Shown here: piece by piece, positions 1 to 8,308 of the stretch
Layout of the letters: each line of letters opens with the position of its first letter
How positions within the stretch are numbered: position 1 is the stretch's first letter
Origin: Deltaproteobacteria bacterium
GTDB taxonomy: Bacteria > Desulfobacterota > UBA8473
Length of the DNA: 16,416 bases
Direction: 5' to 3'
Assembly: GCA_030643245.1 (NCBI GenBank)
Contig: DAOWME010000040.1
Location: 1 to 16,416 of the forward strand
Notes under the pieces: generated by a model
What the model was told of the DNA's origin: nothing
Database searches by the model: none
What the model saw: only the letters and a program-made list of their open reading frames with translations
Made by a program: the position numbers and the translations under genes

Positions 1-44
1 AGAATTTAACTGCTTCATCTGCCCCCCTTTACGTCTAATCTCAT

Positions 45-1778
45 TTAAACAAATGTATCCATCTCCCACTCGCCAAACACGCCTCTCAAGACGTCGACCT
101 GTTCTTGAAGGGTGGCATATTCCTTTGCCAAATCTATAAAGAGAGGCATCAAAATCACTTCTTCTTTTTTTGCGGCCTTTTCCAGTTCCCCAAGAAGTCT
201 GGTCACCTCGCGGTTGTTTCTCGTACGCTTCACTTCGGCCAGGTTAGCCTTTTGCAATTTTTCCGACTCATACCTCTTCTCCTCGTCATACGGGTGCTCG
301 ACAATCTTACTGGTGGTAACATCAAGCTCATAATCCGCTGTAAAACAATTGACACCTACGATCAGCTCATCTCCCCTTTCGACCTTGGCCTGACGATCAG
401 CGGCGCTCCTTGCTGTCTCCCGCTGCATATAACCGGTCTCAATGGCTCTTACGGCGCCCCCCATCTCATCGATCTTCTTCATCCCTTCCCACCCGGCTTC
501 TTCCATCTTATTGGTGAGAGACTCCATGAAATAGGAACCTGCAAATGGGTCTATTACGTCACACATCTTGGTCTCGTACATTATGATTCGAGTTGCATCC
601 TCTGCTAACTGCCTTGCCTCGAGGCTCCACCCCAGCCCCAATGGCTCGTCATATGGCGGGAAAGCCGCCGGCGGTCCCCCTGACATAATGCCGGCCATGG
701 CTCCTACGACCGTCCGGCTTAGATTATTGAGGGCACGCTGCTTTGTTGTGCTACTGCAGCCTATATGGGCAAACATGGGAACACGGATTCGCATGCTGTC
801 CTCGTTTTTGGCGCCGAACCTTTCCTTTAAGATCTTTGCCCACATCCTTCTGACTGCCCTATGAAATGCAATCTCATCGTATACTTGCATGCTCCCACCG
901 AACCCGTTGAACGTAAACTTGGGAGCAAAGGCATCTATATCGACACCCGCGTTAACACCTTCTTGCAGGTAGGCTGCGCCTATTGACATACTGAAACCCA
1001 GCTCCTGCTCCCTTGTGCATCCTGCCTCACGAATATGATAACCGCCGATACTTGTTATGTTTACACCGGGCAGGTTCTCCGTAAAGAAGACGATGCTGTC
1101 TCTAAACATCCTCATGGAAGGCGTCGGAGGAAATATATAGGTGCCGCGGGACACGAACTCCTTCAATATATCATTCTGAGGTGTGCACTTCAACTTGGCC
1201 ATGGGTATGCCCCTCTTTTCCGCGAGGGCAATATACATGGCGATCATGATATTCGCGGCAGCATTCATGGTGATATTCGTGGCGATCTTATCCACATCCT
1301 GATCTCCCGTAAACGCCTCATATATGACCTCGAAGTCTCTTAGGGAATCGATCGCTACACCGACCTTGCCCACCTCTCCTTCAACCATCTCGTTGTCCGA
1401 ATCGTACCCGCACTGGGTAGGCAGATCCAGCGCCAGGTTCGGACCGCCCAACCAGTTCAGCTTTCTCATATGCTCGTAGTAATCTCTCGTGTCTTCAGGG
1501 GTGCCGTAACCGGAATACTGCCCTGCCCTCTTCAACCCGCCGGCCTTTGCGCCTCTTTTGATCGCAGGCACCAAATTTACAGGGTAGGGTGCGGTTGTAA
1601 ACGGGTACTGCCCGGGGAAACCGACATCCTGTTCAAAGTCAAAACCTTCGATTTCCAAAGGCGTGTGGAACTCCGTCATCCTGTCCGTCATCCTGAATCT
1701 CTTGGCCGCAGGCTTCAATACCTTTTCTTCCCACTCCTTCCTATCCTCTTTTATCTTACCTAGTTTTTCCTTGTCCAT
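45..1778 (-). CDS. B12-dependent acyl-CoA mutase, large (catalytic) subunit, divergent type (mutase 1)
   Basis: This is the catalytic TIM-barrel subunit (577 aa) of a methylmalonyl-CoA mutase-family enzyme. It catalyses a radical carbon-skeleton rearrangement of an acyl-CoA in the cytoplasm with a separate cobalamin subunit, here the gene just upstream. Visible family marks are FPGQYPF near residue 54, DLPTQCGYDSD near 118-128, LKEFVSRGTYIFPP near 205-218, GGYHIREAG near 245-253 and DPFAGSYF in the C-terminal part. Tyr88 and Arg211 match MutB Tyr89 and Arg207, which bind the carboxylate of methylmalonyl-CoA, and Tyr247-His248 match Tyr243-His244. Oddities: the usual RGVYPTMYR-WTMRQYAGF segment is replaced by a stretch about 9 residues longer ending in RAGQYSGYG, and the ALRTQQIIAHE motif reads EDATRIIMYE. 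The ATG at 1778 is chosen because GGAAGGAGG lies at a good distance upstream; an in-frame start at 1805 adds nine residues. The family is secure. The substrate is not. Confidence 0.93.
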   Translation of the reverse strand: MDKEKLGKIKEDRKEWEEKVLKPAAKRFRMTDRMTEFHTPLEIEGFDFEQDVGFPGQYPFTTAPYPVNLVPAIKRGAKAGGLKRAGQYSGYGTPEDTRDYYEHMRKLNWLGGPNLALDLPTQCGYDSDNEMVEGEVGKVGVAIDSLRDFEVIYEAFTGDQDVDKIATNITMNAAANIMIAMYIALAEKRGIPMAKLKCTPQNDILKEFVSRGTYIFPPTPSMRMFRDSIVFFTENLPGVNITSIGGYHIREAGCTREQELGFSMSIGAAYLQEGVNAGVDIDAFAPKFTFNGFGGSMQVYDEIAFHRAVRRMWAKILKERFGAKNEDSMRIRVPMFAHIGCSSTTKQRALNNLSRTVVGAMAGIMSGGPPAAFPPYDEPLGLGWSLEARQLAEDATRIIMYETKMCDVIDPFAGSYFMESLTNKMEEAGWEGMKKIDEMGGAVRAIETGYMQRETARSAADRQAKVERGDELIVGVNCFTADYELDVTTSKIVEHPYDEEKRYESEKLQKANLAEVKRTRNNREVTRLLGELEKAAKKEEVILMPLFIDLAKEYATLQEQVDVLRGVFGEWEMDTFV

Positions 1779-1854
1779 AATAGATCTACCTCCTTCCAGG
1801 CTCACGTTTTCAAAGTCTCACGGCGGAGAAGTTACTAAATTCAGCGGGAGACTA

Positions 1855-2262
1855 TCACGCTTGTTTACGCACGTTGCTTCTGATATACTTCGCTATATCC
1901 TTTGTCATAGCCCCTGAAGTAAATATCTCGGCAATGCCCTTCTCCTTGAGTATAGGGATATGGTCCTCAGGTATAACGCCACCACCTATAACCAGGACAT
2001 CTTCTGCGCCCTCTTCATTTAAGAGTTCTACAACCTTGGGGAAAAATGTCAGGTGTGCCCCTGAAAGGCAGCTCAGTCCCACAACATCAACATCCTCCTG
2101 AAGGGCAGTGTTCGCAATCTGTTTTGCTGACTGTCTCCTCCCCGTATAGATCACTTCCATCCCTTGATCCCTCAAACCAAAGGATAGGACCTTTGCGCCA
2201 CGATCATGTCCGTCCAACCCTGGTTTTGCTACTAAGACCTTTATCTTCCTTTCCTGCGCCAT
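1855..2262 (-). CDS. Cobalamin-binding subunit of acyl-CoA mutase 1
   Basis: This is a 135-aa stand-alone B12-binding domain of the methylmalonyl-CoA mutase C-terminal type. It carries adenosylcobalamin and docks on the large subunit encoded 76 bases downstream. The base-off/His-on motif DxHxxG is seen as Asp17-Gly-His19-Asp-Arg-Gly22 within KPGLDGHDRGAKV; His19 should be the cobalt ligand. The GLSCLSGAH and VIGGGVIP segments match the strands that hold the nucleotide tail. Length fits the small-subunit family of about 130-140 aa. A GAGGAGG Shine-Dalgarno sequence precedes the ATG at 2262. B-before-A order here is the reverse of the second mutase in this locus, where the large subunit comes first. 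Pairing with the adjacent large subunit is inferred from position. Confidence 0.94.
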   Translation of the reverse strand: MAQERKIKVLVAKPGLDGHDRGAKVLSFGLRDQGMEVIYTGRRQSAKQIANTALQEDVDVVGLSCLSGAHLTFFPKVVELLNEEGAEDVLVIGGGVIPEDHIPILKEKGIAEIFTSGAMTKDIAKYIRSNVRKQA

Positions 2263-2306
2263 GTTAAATACCTCCTCAATAATGTTATTAAAAGCAAGAC
2301 TTACGC

Positions 2307-4310
2307 CTAATCATAGATTGTTTGACATTCAAGGACCTCTACCGGTATGCCTGTCTCCCTCTCTATATCCAGGTATACCCTTCCCGTCAAATCCCTTCCC
2401 CACCCACCCAGGTTGAAGGGTGAAGATGGGATTACCACCAGTTCGGGTCTTGTCCCAGTCAAGCTTATATAATCCCTCAAATAATCAATGTAATCCTCAA
2501 CTACCAGTAAATCACCCATACAGATATTACCCCCGAAAAACCGGTTTGTAGGAACACGGATATCAAGACTAAAGTCCCCGCCTCCAAAAAACAGGGATTC
2601 ACTGATGATTTGCTCGAGTAATGGCTTAACAAGGAGTGACGTGAGTAGCAAAATATTCTTTGCCTTCTTTTCTTTTATGAGCTCTTGTAATGACTCCAAA
2701 TATCCTGCCCTGAGACCTGCACCCATGAAGACTGTCCCGAGATGCGTATCCACCTCCTTTGAATATGGGTATGAAACCCTCCCCAAGTCAAGCAATAATT
2801 CCAATCTGCGCCCTTTCCTCAAGACCTCAACGGCCACGGATCCTGTCCCGCTTGTCTGTAAAACGGAAAAAAGGCCCCTGGCTGCCGGTCTATTGCGCAT
2901 CAAGTTGCCGCCGATCCTTGTTATTATGTCACCCCTTCGCAGATCGCCGTAGTACGCGGGGGATCCCTTGACTGTCCCGATAATCTCCGGTACGTTCTTC
3001 TTCCGGCAAAAGAGGCCCTCTTCATATATAGCTGGTCTGACTACTATGGGTACTTCGAGTTGAGGCCTTATATCTCTCACCTTTTTTGTAACCGTCTCCC
3101 ACACAAAATCGTGGTTGAAGGGTGTCTTTTCCGAGAAGTACCTGGAATAGCCCGGCAGACAAATCTGTACAAGATGGGCGAGGTTTTTATCAGCATAGTG
3201 AACCGTCTTTTCCAAGTCATCCAGCATCTCCCCGATGGACCCATCAGGCCAAGGCACAATAGCTATATCGTAGACAATACCCGCTTTCCTGAGCAGAGGC
3301 AGTGAGTTGATCGCCACTCCCGGAGTCCTGTCATGCATCAACCTATGTCTCCTGGTGGGCGAAGAGCTGTGTAAAGCGATATCCAGGTGAAATGGACCGA
3401 ACCCTGAAAGGTAGTCAATCATCTCCGATGTCAGGGTGGTGCCGTTGGTGGACATTCTTATGAGCCTGCCGGTTTTCTGTCGAATACCTTCCAGTACATC
3501 TCTGAAACGGGGATGAATGAATGCTTCGAAGCAGGTTCCCAGACTGGTGAATAAGGCCCGGCCTCTTCCAGGGGAAAAATATCTGAGCCTGGTCTCTACC
3601 TCCTTGAACTCTTCTTCAGGATATCTGGAAGGGCTGACAAGCGCCAGAGACGGAGGACATCCCCTATTGTAACAGAATATGCAGTTACAGTTGCATCTAT
3701 TCGCTATATATACCAATAGGTCGGCGGGGTCACAGGTTGACTCCTCAACCCACTGAGAGAGGTCTTTCAGCCTGAAGCCGTCAACCTTCACTGCCTTCCC
3801 GTCTTTTTCAAGATCGACCAAATCCAGCAAACTCTCCAGTCGTCTCTTAATATACTCAATGGTTGGTTCATAGATAGCGGCATTTTTTGCGGACTGGAAG
3901 GAACATCCCGTATTCTTTTCCTCTCTTTCGGCAAAATTACCCTCTCTTCTGTCCGGTTCCATTCTATTCTTATGGGATAGGGGAACACCCTCTTTATTAC
4001 CATCTGATGAGGTTATATCCTCTTCATCTTGATCGAAGAGTCTATGTACAACACCTCTGTTGTTCATCAGCTTGAATCCGTCGATCTTTACCTCAGAATC
4101 TCCATTACAGGGGATTGCTATATCGAGGATACTCCGCAAATCTTTCCTCACCAACTCCAGCCTGGAATCGCGGTGGCTGTCTCCTCCACTGGAAGGTTCG
4201 TCTATTCTGTACCGGAAGACATAATCGTCGTCCGGAGTTGCTGTTTGTTCCCATACCATAAAAGAAGTTCCTCTCTTCTTTAAGAAGTCCGTCTTCTTTT
4301 CATCCACCAA
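2307..4310 (-). CDS. Radical SAM protein with duplicated N-terminal module, PDZ and DUF512-like C-terminus
   Basis: This 667-aa protein has several recognisable parts. Residues about 51-81 and 151-181 are copies of one small module (LLDL...VKVDGFRL type), exactly 100 residues apart. A radical SAM core follows, with Cys206-x3-Cys210-x2-Cys213 to hold a 4Fe-4S cluster and STNGTTL near 287-293. Residues about 440-510 form a PDZ domain (GSPAYYGDLRRGDIITRIGG). Residues about 540-660 resemble DUF512 (VPTNRFFGGNICMGDLLVVEDY). PDZ, radical SAM and DUF512 occur together in a known family of putative Fe-S oxidoreductases of unknown function, but usually with the PDZ first. No signal peptide is seen. 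The listed start is TTG at 4310, overlapping the sirtuin stop; GTG at 4307 is also possible, and ATG at 4257-4259 (residue 18) has a fair GAGAGGAA upstream. The overlap suggests translational coupling to the sirtuin. Substrate unknown; the context hints at acyl-CoA or B12-enzyme metabolism. Confidence 0.85.
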   Translation of the reverse strand: MVDEKKTDFLKKRGTSFMVWEQTATPDDDYVFRYRIDEPSSGGDSHRDSRLELVRKDLRSILDIAIPCNGDSEVKIDGFKLMNNRGVVHRLFDQDEEDITSSDGNKEGVPLSHKNRMEPDRREGNFAEREEKNTGCSFQSAKNAAIYEPTIEYIKRRLESLLDLVDLEKDGKAVKVDGFRLKDLSQWVEESTCDPADLLVYIANRCNCNCIFCYNRGCPPSLALVSPSRYPEEEFKEVETRLRYFSPGRGRALFTSLGTCFEAFIHPRFRDVLEGIRQKTGRLIRMSTNGTTLTSEMIDYLSGFGPFHLDIALHSSSPTRRHRLMHDRTPGVAINSLPLLRKAGIVYDIAIVPWPDGSIGEMLDDLEKTVHYADKNLAHLVQICLPGYSRYFSEKTPFNHDFVWETVTKKVRDIRPQLEVPIVVRPAIYEEGLFCRKKNVPEIIGTVKGSPAYYGDLRRGDIITRIGGNLMRNRPAARGLFSVLQTSGTGSVAVEVLRKGRRLELLLDLGRVSYPYSKEVDTHLGTVFMGAGLRAGYLESLQELIKEKKAKNILLLTSLLVKPLLEQIISESLFFGGGDFSLDIRVPTNRFFGGNICMGDLLVVEDYIDYLRDYISLTGTRPELVVIPSSPFNLGGWGRDLTGRVYLDIERETGIPVEVLECQTIYD

Positions 4311-5103
4311 TCCCCTTAAGCGATGAAACTATCCGAGGAAGGATATCATCTGTCTTCCCATCTATAAAGAGATCACATTGGCCGGTAAGGGCGCTTTTCT
4401 CCGGGTTGATTTCAATCAAGATGGCCCCGTGTGACTTGGCCTGTGCAGGAAGTGCAGCCGCAGGGTAGACTACCCCTGAAGTGCCCAGAATTAACATCAG
4501 ATCACAGGCCATGGTCTCCGCTTGTGCTTCCGCAAGTTCCTGGACCGGCTCTCCGAACGCCACAAAGTCAAGGCGTGTCTTCCCCCCGCAAGAACACGGA
4601 GGAAGACCGGGCAGCAGATCCTCCAGTGAAACTCGATCCATCTTCTTAAACGACTCGGCAACCATCTCAAAATACTGCTGTCGTTCCAGTATCTCCTTCC
4701 TGCCGCACTTCAGGCAGCGAAGCCGGTAGATATTTCCATGCATTTCCATGACACAGGAGTTGCCGGCCTCTCTGTGAAGGTTGTCTACATTTTGGGTAAT
4801 AACCGACCTCAGATAGCCCATCTTCTCGAGATCAACGAGAGCCCGGTGACCTTGATTGGGTCTGGCTGCTTTGATGCTGTCAAAGACCCCTGTTAAGATC
4901 TCGCGGGAATCCTCAGGGTGGTTGGCCAATACCGCCATAATTCCACCGGAACTTCCTTCCGGGTAACGGTCCCACAATCCACCCCGGTCCCGGTATGTGG
5001 AAATCCCGCTGTCAGCGGAGATTCCAGCCCCGGTCAGGGCCACCACCCTCCTCTTCTTTAAGATGAGCTGTGCTGCTTTATCTATGATTTCTTGGCTGAC
5101 CAT
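4300..5103 (-). CDS. Sir2-family NAD-dependent protein deacylase
   Basis: This is a 267-aa sirtuin that removes acyl groups from protein lysines, using NAD and releasing nicotinamide. Motifs in order: GAGISADSG at 25-33, TQNVDNLH at 103-110, catalytic His122 in MEMHGN, zinc cysteines Cys130, Cys133, Cys170 and Cys172 (CLKC and CSC), FGEPV at 183-187 and GTSGVVYPAA at 207-216. Length is normal for a bacterial sirtuin. The Tyr-x-x-Arg pair that marks SIRT5/CobB-type desuccinylases is not evident after the GGLW motif, so short or neutral acyl groups are more likely substrates. GGGAGG precedes the ATG at 5103. CobB sirtuins are known to reactivate acyl-CoA synthetases by deacylating the catalytic lysine, and a synthetase is encoded two genes upstream, so that is a plausible target (inference). 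The stop codon lies inside the start region of the radical SAM gene. Confidence 0.95.
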   Translation of the reverse strand: MVSQEIIDKAAQLILKKRRVVALTGAGISADSGISTYRDRGGLWDRYPEGSSGGIMAVLANHPEDSREILTGVFDSIKAARPNQGHRALVDLEKMGYLRSVITQNVDNLHREAGNSCVMEMHGNIYRLRCLKCGRKEILERQQYFEMVAESFKKMDRVSLEDLLPGLPPCSCGGKTRLDFVAFGEPVQELAEAQAETMACDLMLILGTSGVVYPAAALPAQAKSHGAILIEINPEKSALTGQCDLFIDGKTDDILPRIVSSLKGIGG

Positions 5104-5184
5104 AGAAACCTCCCCTGACTTCTTTCTCTATGTCCTGTTCCACCAGTCCCTCGACCGCTCCACCCACTCTACCTTTTAACCACA

Positions 5185-5204
5185 GGGGCGTTACAAGACG
5201 CCCC
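5185..5204. other. GC-rich inverted repeat in the PrpD-1/sirtuin intergenic region
   Basis: GGGGCG at 5185-5190 and CGCCCC at 5199-5204 form a perfect 6-bp GC stem with an 8-nt loop, in the 129-bp gap between the PrpD-1 stop and the sirtuin start. On the minus strand it is followed by TGTGGTTAAAA and not by a T-run, so it is a weak terminator at best. It may be an mRNA-stabilising or partial-termination hairpin. Confidence 0.35.
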
Positions 5205-5232
5205 ATGTTAAGGCCGTTACTCCTCCATGGGG

Positions 5233-6579
5233 TCACCCTTGAATCAGACGAGTCAGGTCCTTCATGTCCTCAACTTTTTCGAGGGATACAATTTGCTCCA
5301 GCAATTTACCTGCTTTACTTTCACCGATGACTGGGCTGCACAAGTCCATAAATTTCGCCTTGATCTTCACTTCCTTTACATCATAGGGAGGAACGTCTTT
5401 CATAACATCCGAAAGACCGGAAAATACCTGGCCTGGGCTTGTTTCAATCTCGACCCTAGCTTGCAGCTCCGAGAATTCTTTGTCAGTGACAACGGTTATC
5501 TTTTTACAGAGTTCCTTTATTGCAGGGTCATTCACTTTCTCATCGGTGAACGCCTGCATACCTGTATTTCCCCTCAGCAGAGCATTGGCCACACAATAGG
5601 CAATACTGAATTTACCTTCCAGACCCGTAGATGGGGCTGGTTTACCGGCGGCATCTATGGCAAGTTCAGAGCAATAGATCTTCATCGATTTGATCTCGTC
5701 AGGGTTCAGGCCTTCTTTCTTCACAATTTCCAAAGCTGCTTCGATAGGAGAATGGGTGGCATGGCAGGAAGCATGGTACTTCTGTGCCATGTTGTCAATC
5801 TCCCAGGTCTTCCCAAGGGTACCGAGTACGTCTTTATTCATCTGTCCCTGCAAGACCTGAAAAAACCCGTGCTGACCTTCGAGTATATCCTCTGCGCTCG
5901 TAAAACCCTCACCCGCGAGGAGGGCAGACATCAAACCGGCCATCGATGATTTCCCTGCATGAAACGGCTTACACATGGTTCCGAATACCCTTTTTAACCC
6001 TGAGGCCTGAGTCCCGGCGATCCCCAGAGCGAATACGGTCTGTTGCTCATCAAGCCCCAGGACCCTTGCCGAAGCCGCCGCGGATGCGAGGTGACCCATG
6101 GTCGAGGTTCCGTGCCATCCTGCCATGTAGTGTCCCATGCCTGCACATAACCCCACGCACGAGCCTGCCTTCAGCCCTATGATATAAGCCGTCATAAAAT
6201 CATATCCACTCTTCCCTTTCCATTCGGAGAGCGCCAAGACCGAGGGGAATAGAGTCACTGATGGGTGTCCCTGGAAGGCCAGAAGCGAATCGTCATAATC
6301 TAGGGCATGCGATGCTGCGCCATTTATCAACGCAGCGTGCTCCACCGATCTTTTTATACTGTGTCCAAGCACGGATGCCTGTTCATTGCCACCCATGAGA
6401 CCGGTGTACTTTATTAGCTTTAATACAAGGGGTTCATCTTTTCCCGCCATGGTAACGCCGAGCCAATCCAGGAAACAGACCTTAGCATGATTGTAAACCT
6501 CGGCAGGGATCTGGGAACTGTCCGTCTCAGTTATAAAACGGGCAATTGTCCTCGTTACCTCCATCGGTTTTTCTTCCAT
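5233..6579 (-). CDS. MmgE/PrpD family protein (PrpD-1)
   Basis: This 448-aa protein belongs to the MmgE/PrpD superfamily, which includes 2-methylcitrate dehydratase, cis-aconitate decarboxylase and iminodisuccinate epimerase; it is cytoplasmic with no cofactor motif. Family marks are DWLGVTMAG near 38-46, HALDYDDS at 91-98, GHPS at 104-107, GWHGTSTMG at 154-162, KPFHAG at 204-209 and KYHASCHATH at 267-276. Many relatives read SCRxxH in the last motif; here the Arg position is His272 (SCHATH). A clear AGGAGG precedes the ATG at 6579. It is a paralogue of PrpD-2 encoded at 8405-9766, and the two flank the acyl-CoA synthetase. No citrate synthase-like or isocitrate lyase-like partner is present, so classical methylcitrate-cycle dehydration is not supported. 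Reaction unknown; dehydration, isomerisation or decarboxylation of a tricarboxylate-like or branched acid is possible. Confidence 0.92.
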   Translation of the reverse strand: MEEKPMEVTRTIARFITETDSSQIPAEVYNHAKVCFLDWLGVTMAGKDEPLVLKLIKYTGLMGGNEQASVLGHSIKRSVEHAALINGAASHALDYDDSLLAFQGHPSVTLFPSVLALSEWKGKSGYDFMTAYIIGLKAGSCVGLCAGMGHYMAGWHGTSTMGHLASAAASARVLGLDEQQTVFALGIAGTQASGLKRVFGTMCKPFHAGKSSMAGLMSALLAGEGFTSAEDILEGQHGFFQVLQGQMNKDVLGTLGKTWEIDNMAQKYHASCHATHSPIEAALEIVKKEGLNPDEIKSMKIYCSELAIDAAGKPAPSTGLEGKFSIAYCVANALLRGNTGMQAFTDEKVNDPAIKELCKKITVVTDKEFSELQARVEIETSPGQVFSGLSDVMKDVPPYDVKEVKIKAKFMDLCSPVIGESKAGKLLEQIVSLEKVEDMKDLTRLIQG

Positions 6580-6666
6580 ATTTGCCTCCTAAAAGGTTGT
6601 GTGATTGCGCCATTTCCATGAAGAGCTCCGTCTCAACTCCCCATAGGATGCCGCCTGTGGCAACGC

Positions 6667-8232
6667 CTATCCTTCTTCTGCTTCCCGGCGCTTTTGCTCC
6701 TTCTCCTTCAACTCCACCTTCTTGACCTTGCCGGTGGCTGTCAAAGGAAGTTCTTTCATAAATTCCAGATGCAAGGGAAACTTGTACTTGGCCACCTTCC
6801 CTTTGAGAAACTCGTGGACCTCTTCAAGGTTAAGGGTCTCCCCTTCTTTGAGGGAAATAAAGGCCTTACCCGTCTCACCCCACCTGTCATCAGGCACACC
6901 TATGATTGAGACATTCATGACCTTGGGATTTTCCAGCAGGGCCTTTTCCGCATCCGCAGGGTAGACATTTTCACCTCCGCTACGATACATGTCCTTGGCC
7001 CGATCCACCATATAGAAGTAACCTTCCTCATCCATGTAACCCAAGTCACCGGTATCAAGCACACCATTGACGATGGCCTCGGCTGTCCTTTCAGGCATTT
7101 CCCAATAGGCGGTCATCCTCGTGGGCCCCTTGCAGACAATCCGGCCGATCTTACCAGGAGGAAGCTTATTCCAGTCATCATCCGCAATCCAGACCTCGGT
7201 TGAGAACCCTGGTATGCCGATGGAGCCCTGTTTTCTCTCAATATCTTCTTTGGGCAACATCATCATGGCAGAGTTCTCTGTCTGACCAAACCCCTGCTGC
7301 AAGCGAAGCCCCCTTGCCGCCAGTTCTTCCAGTAGAGTTACAGGGGTTCTCTCTCCACCTCCGAAGACTACCCTCACGCTGCTTGTATCGATACTATCAA
7401 GCCTTCCCGTCTCGAGGACAAACCGCCACATTGTGGTCAGGGCAATTATTATGGTCGGCCCGTGCTTTCCGATATCTTCGGCAAACTGTGCCGGATCGAA
7501 ATCTTGCCTCAGGAGCATACTGGCACCTCTCCATAAAACAGGTGTGGTGACCACAAAGAGCCCCCCGGAATGAAAGAGAGGCAACTGAGCGAGAAACAGA
7601 TCATCGGACCTCATGTCCATATAATTCATGATCTGTACGTTCTTAAAATAGGTCTGCAGGTGGGAAACCGACGCCCCCTTCGGTGCACCGGTAGTGCCAG
7701 ATGTATAAATGATGGCAAGGATATCATCCAGGTCAACAGGTTTGTCCGGGGTTGGTTCATCCGTGGAAGAATCCTTGACAAGGTCGTGGTAGTCTGTGGC
7801 CCATGACGGGCACCCGGGCACCTCGGACTTCCCGCTCTTAATATAAATGAAATTATCCTTCCCCACCTTTACCTTGGAATGGATGGAATCGGCTATTCCG
7901 GTGAACACATCATGGAACAAAAAAAAGCTCGAGCCACTGTTGTTAAGCTGGTATTCAACTTCAGGACCCACCAGCCGAAAATTCATAGGGACAAAGATAG
8001 CGCCGAGCTTTGCCGTGGCAAAATATACCTCGAGAAACTCAGGGCAGTTCAAAGACAAGACCGCGATTCGATCACCGTTCTTGAGCCCCTTCTCCTTCAG
8101 AGAGTGAGCGATGCGGTTGACATTGTTGTTCAGCTCTTTGTATGTGACAGGGTTATCCTCATATATCAAAGCTGTCTTGTCCGGGGTGAGTATGGCCCTT
8201 TTATTGGTTATGCGTCCAATATCCCATTCCAC
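6667..8232 (-). CDS. AMP-forming acyl-CoA synthetase (ANL superfamily)
   Basis: This 521-aa enzyme activates a carboxylic acid to its CoA thioester through an acyl-adenylate, using ATP. The P-loop YTSGTTGAPKG is at 176-186, QGFGQTE at 313-319, TGD at 394-396, the hinge/adenylate motif VDRAKDMYRSGGENVYP at 409-425, and the C-terminal LTATGKVKK at 497-505 with catalytic Lys502. Length and motif spacing fit medium/long-chain or aromatic acid ligases of the FadD/CaiC type; the exact acid cannot be read from motifs. The start codon is GTG at 8232, preceded by GGAGGAGG with a 6-nt spacer. Lying between two PrpD genes in a mutase locus, it is the probable entry step of the pathway (inference). Lys502 is the residue type commonly acylated to switch such enzymes off and restored by sirtuins, and a sirtuin gene follows in the same strand order. 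Confidence 0.95.
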   Translation of the reverse strand: MEWDIGRITNKRAILTPDKTALIYEDNPVTYKELNNNVNRIAHSLKEKGLKNGDRIAVLSLNCPEFLEVYFATAKLGAIFVPMNFRLVGPEVEYQLNNSGSSFFLFHDVFTGIADSIHSKVKVGKDNFIYIKSGKSEVPGCPSWATDYHDLVKDSSTDEPTPDKPVDLDDILAIIYTSGTTGAPKGASVSHLQTYFKNVQIMNYMDMRSDDLFLAQLPLFHSGGLFVVTTPVLWRGASMLLRQDFDPAQFAEDIGKHGPTIIIALTTMWRFVLETGRLDSIDTSSVRVVFGGGERTPVTLLEELAARGLRLQQGFGQTENSAMMMLPKEDIERKQGSIGIPGFSTEVWIADDDWNKLPPGKIGRIVCKGPTRMTAYWEMPERTAEAIVNGVLDTGDLGYMDEEGYFYMVDRAKDMYRSGGENVYPADAEKALLENPKVMNVSIIGVPDDRWGETGKAFISLKEGETLNLEEVHEFLKGKVAKYKFPLHLEFMKELPLTATGKVKKVELKEKEQKRREAEEG

Positions 8233-8308
8233 AATAAACCTCCTCCTTTCTCACTTAATCTTCTTTGAATCAAAGACCACCTGTCTTTCGGTCTCAGTCG
8301 GTTATGAT

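Noticed and set aside
1..44. Terminator or further gene after mutase 1
   Set aside because: No stem-loop with a T-run or coding start is visible in the remaining 44 bases.
105..608. Plus-strand 167-codon frame opposite mutase 1
   Set aside because: It is antisense to the well-conserved mutase large subunit and its product shows no recognisable motif.
5227..5949. Long plus-strand open frame (240 codons) opposite PrpD-1
   Set aside because: It lies antisense to a clear MmgE/PrpD gene that has a good ribosome site and conserved motifs; the opposite frame has no family resemblance.
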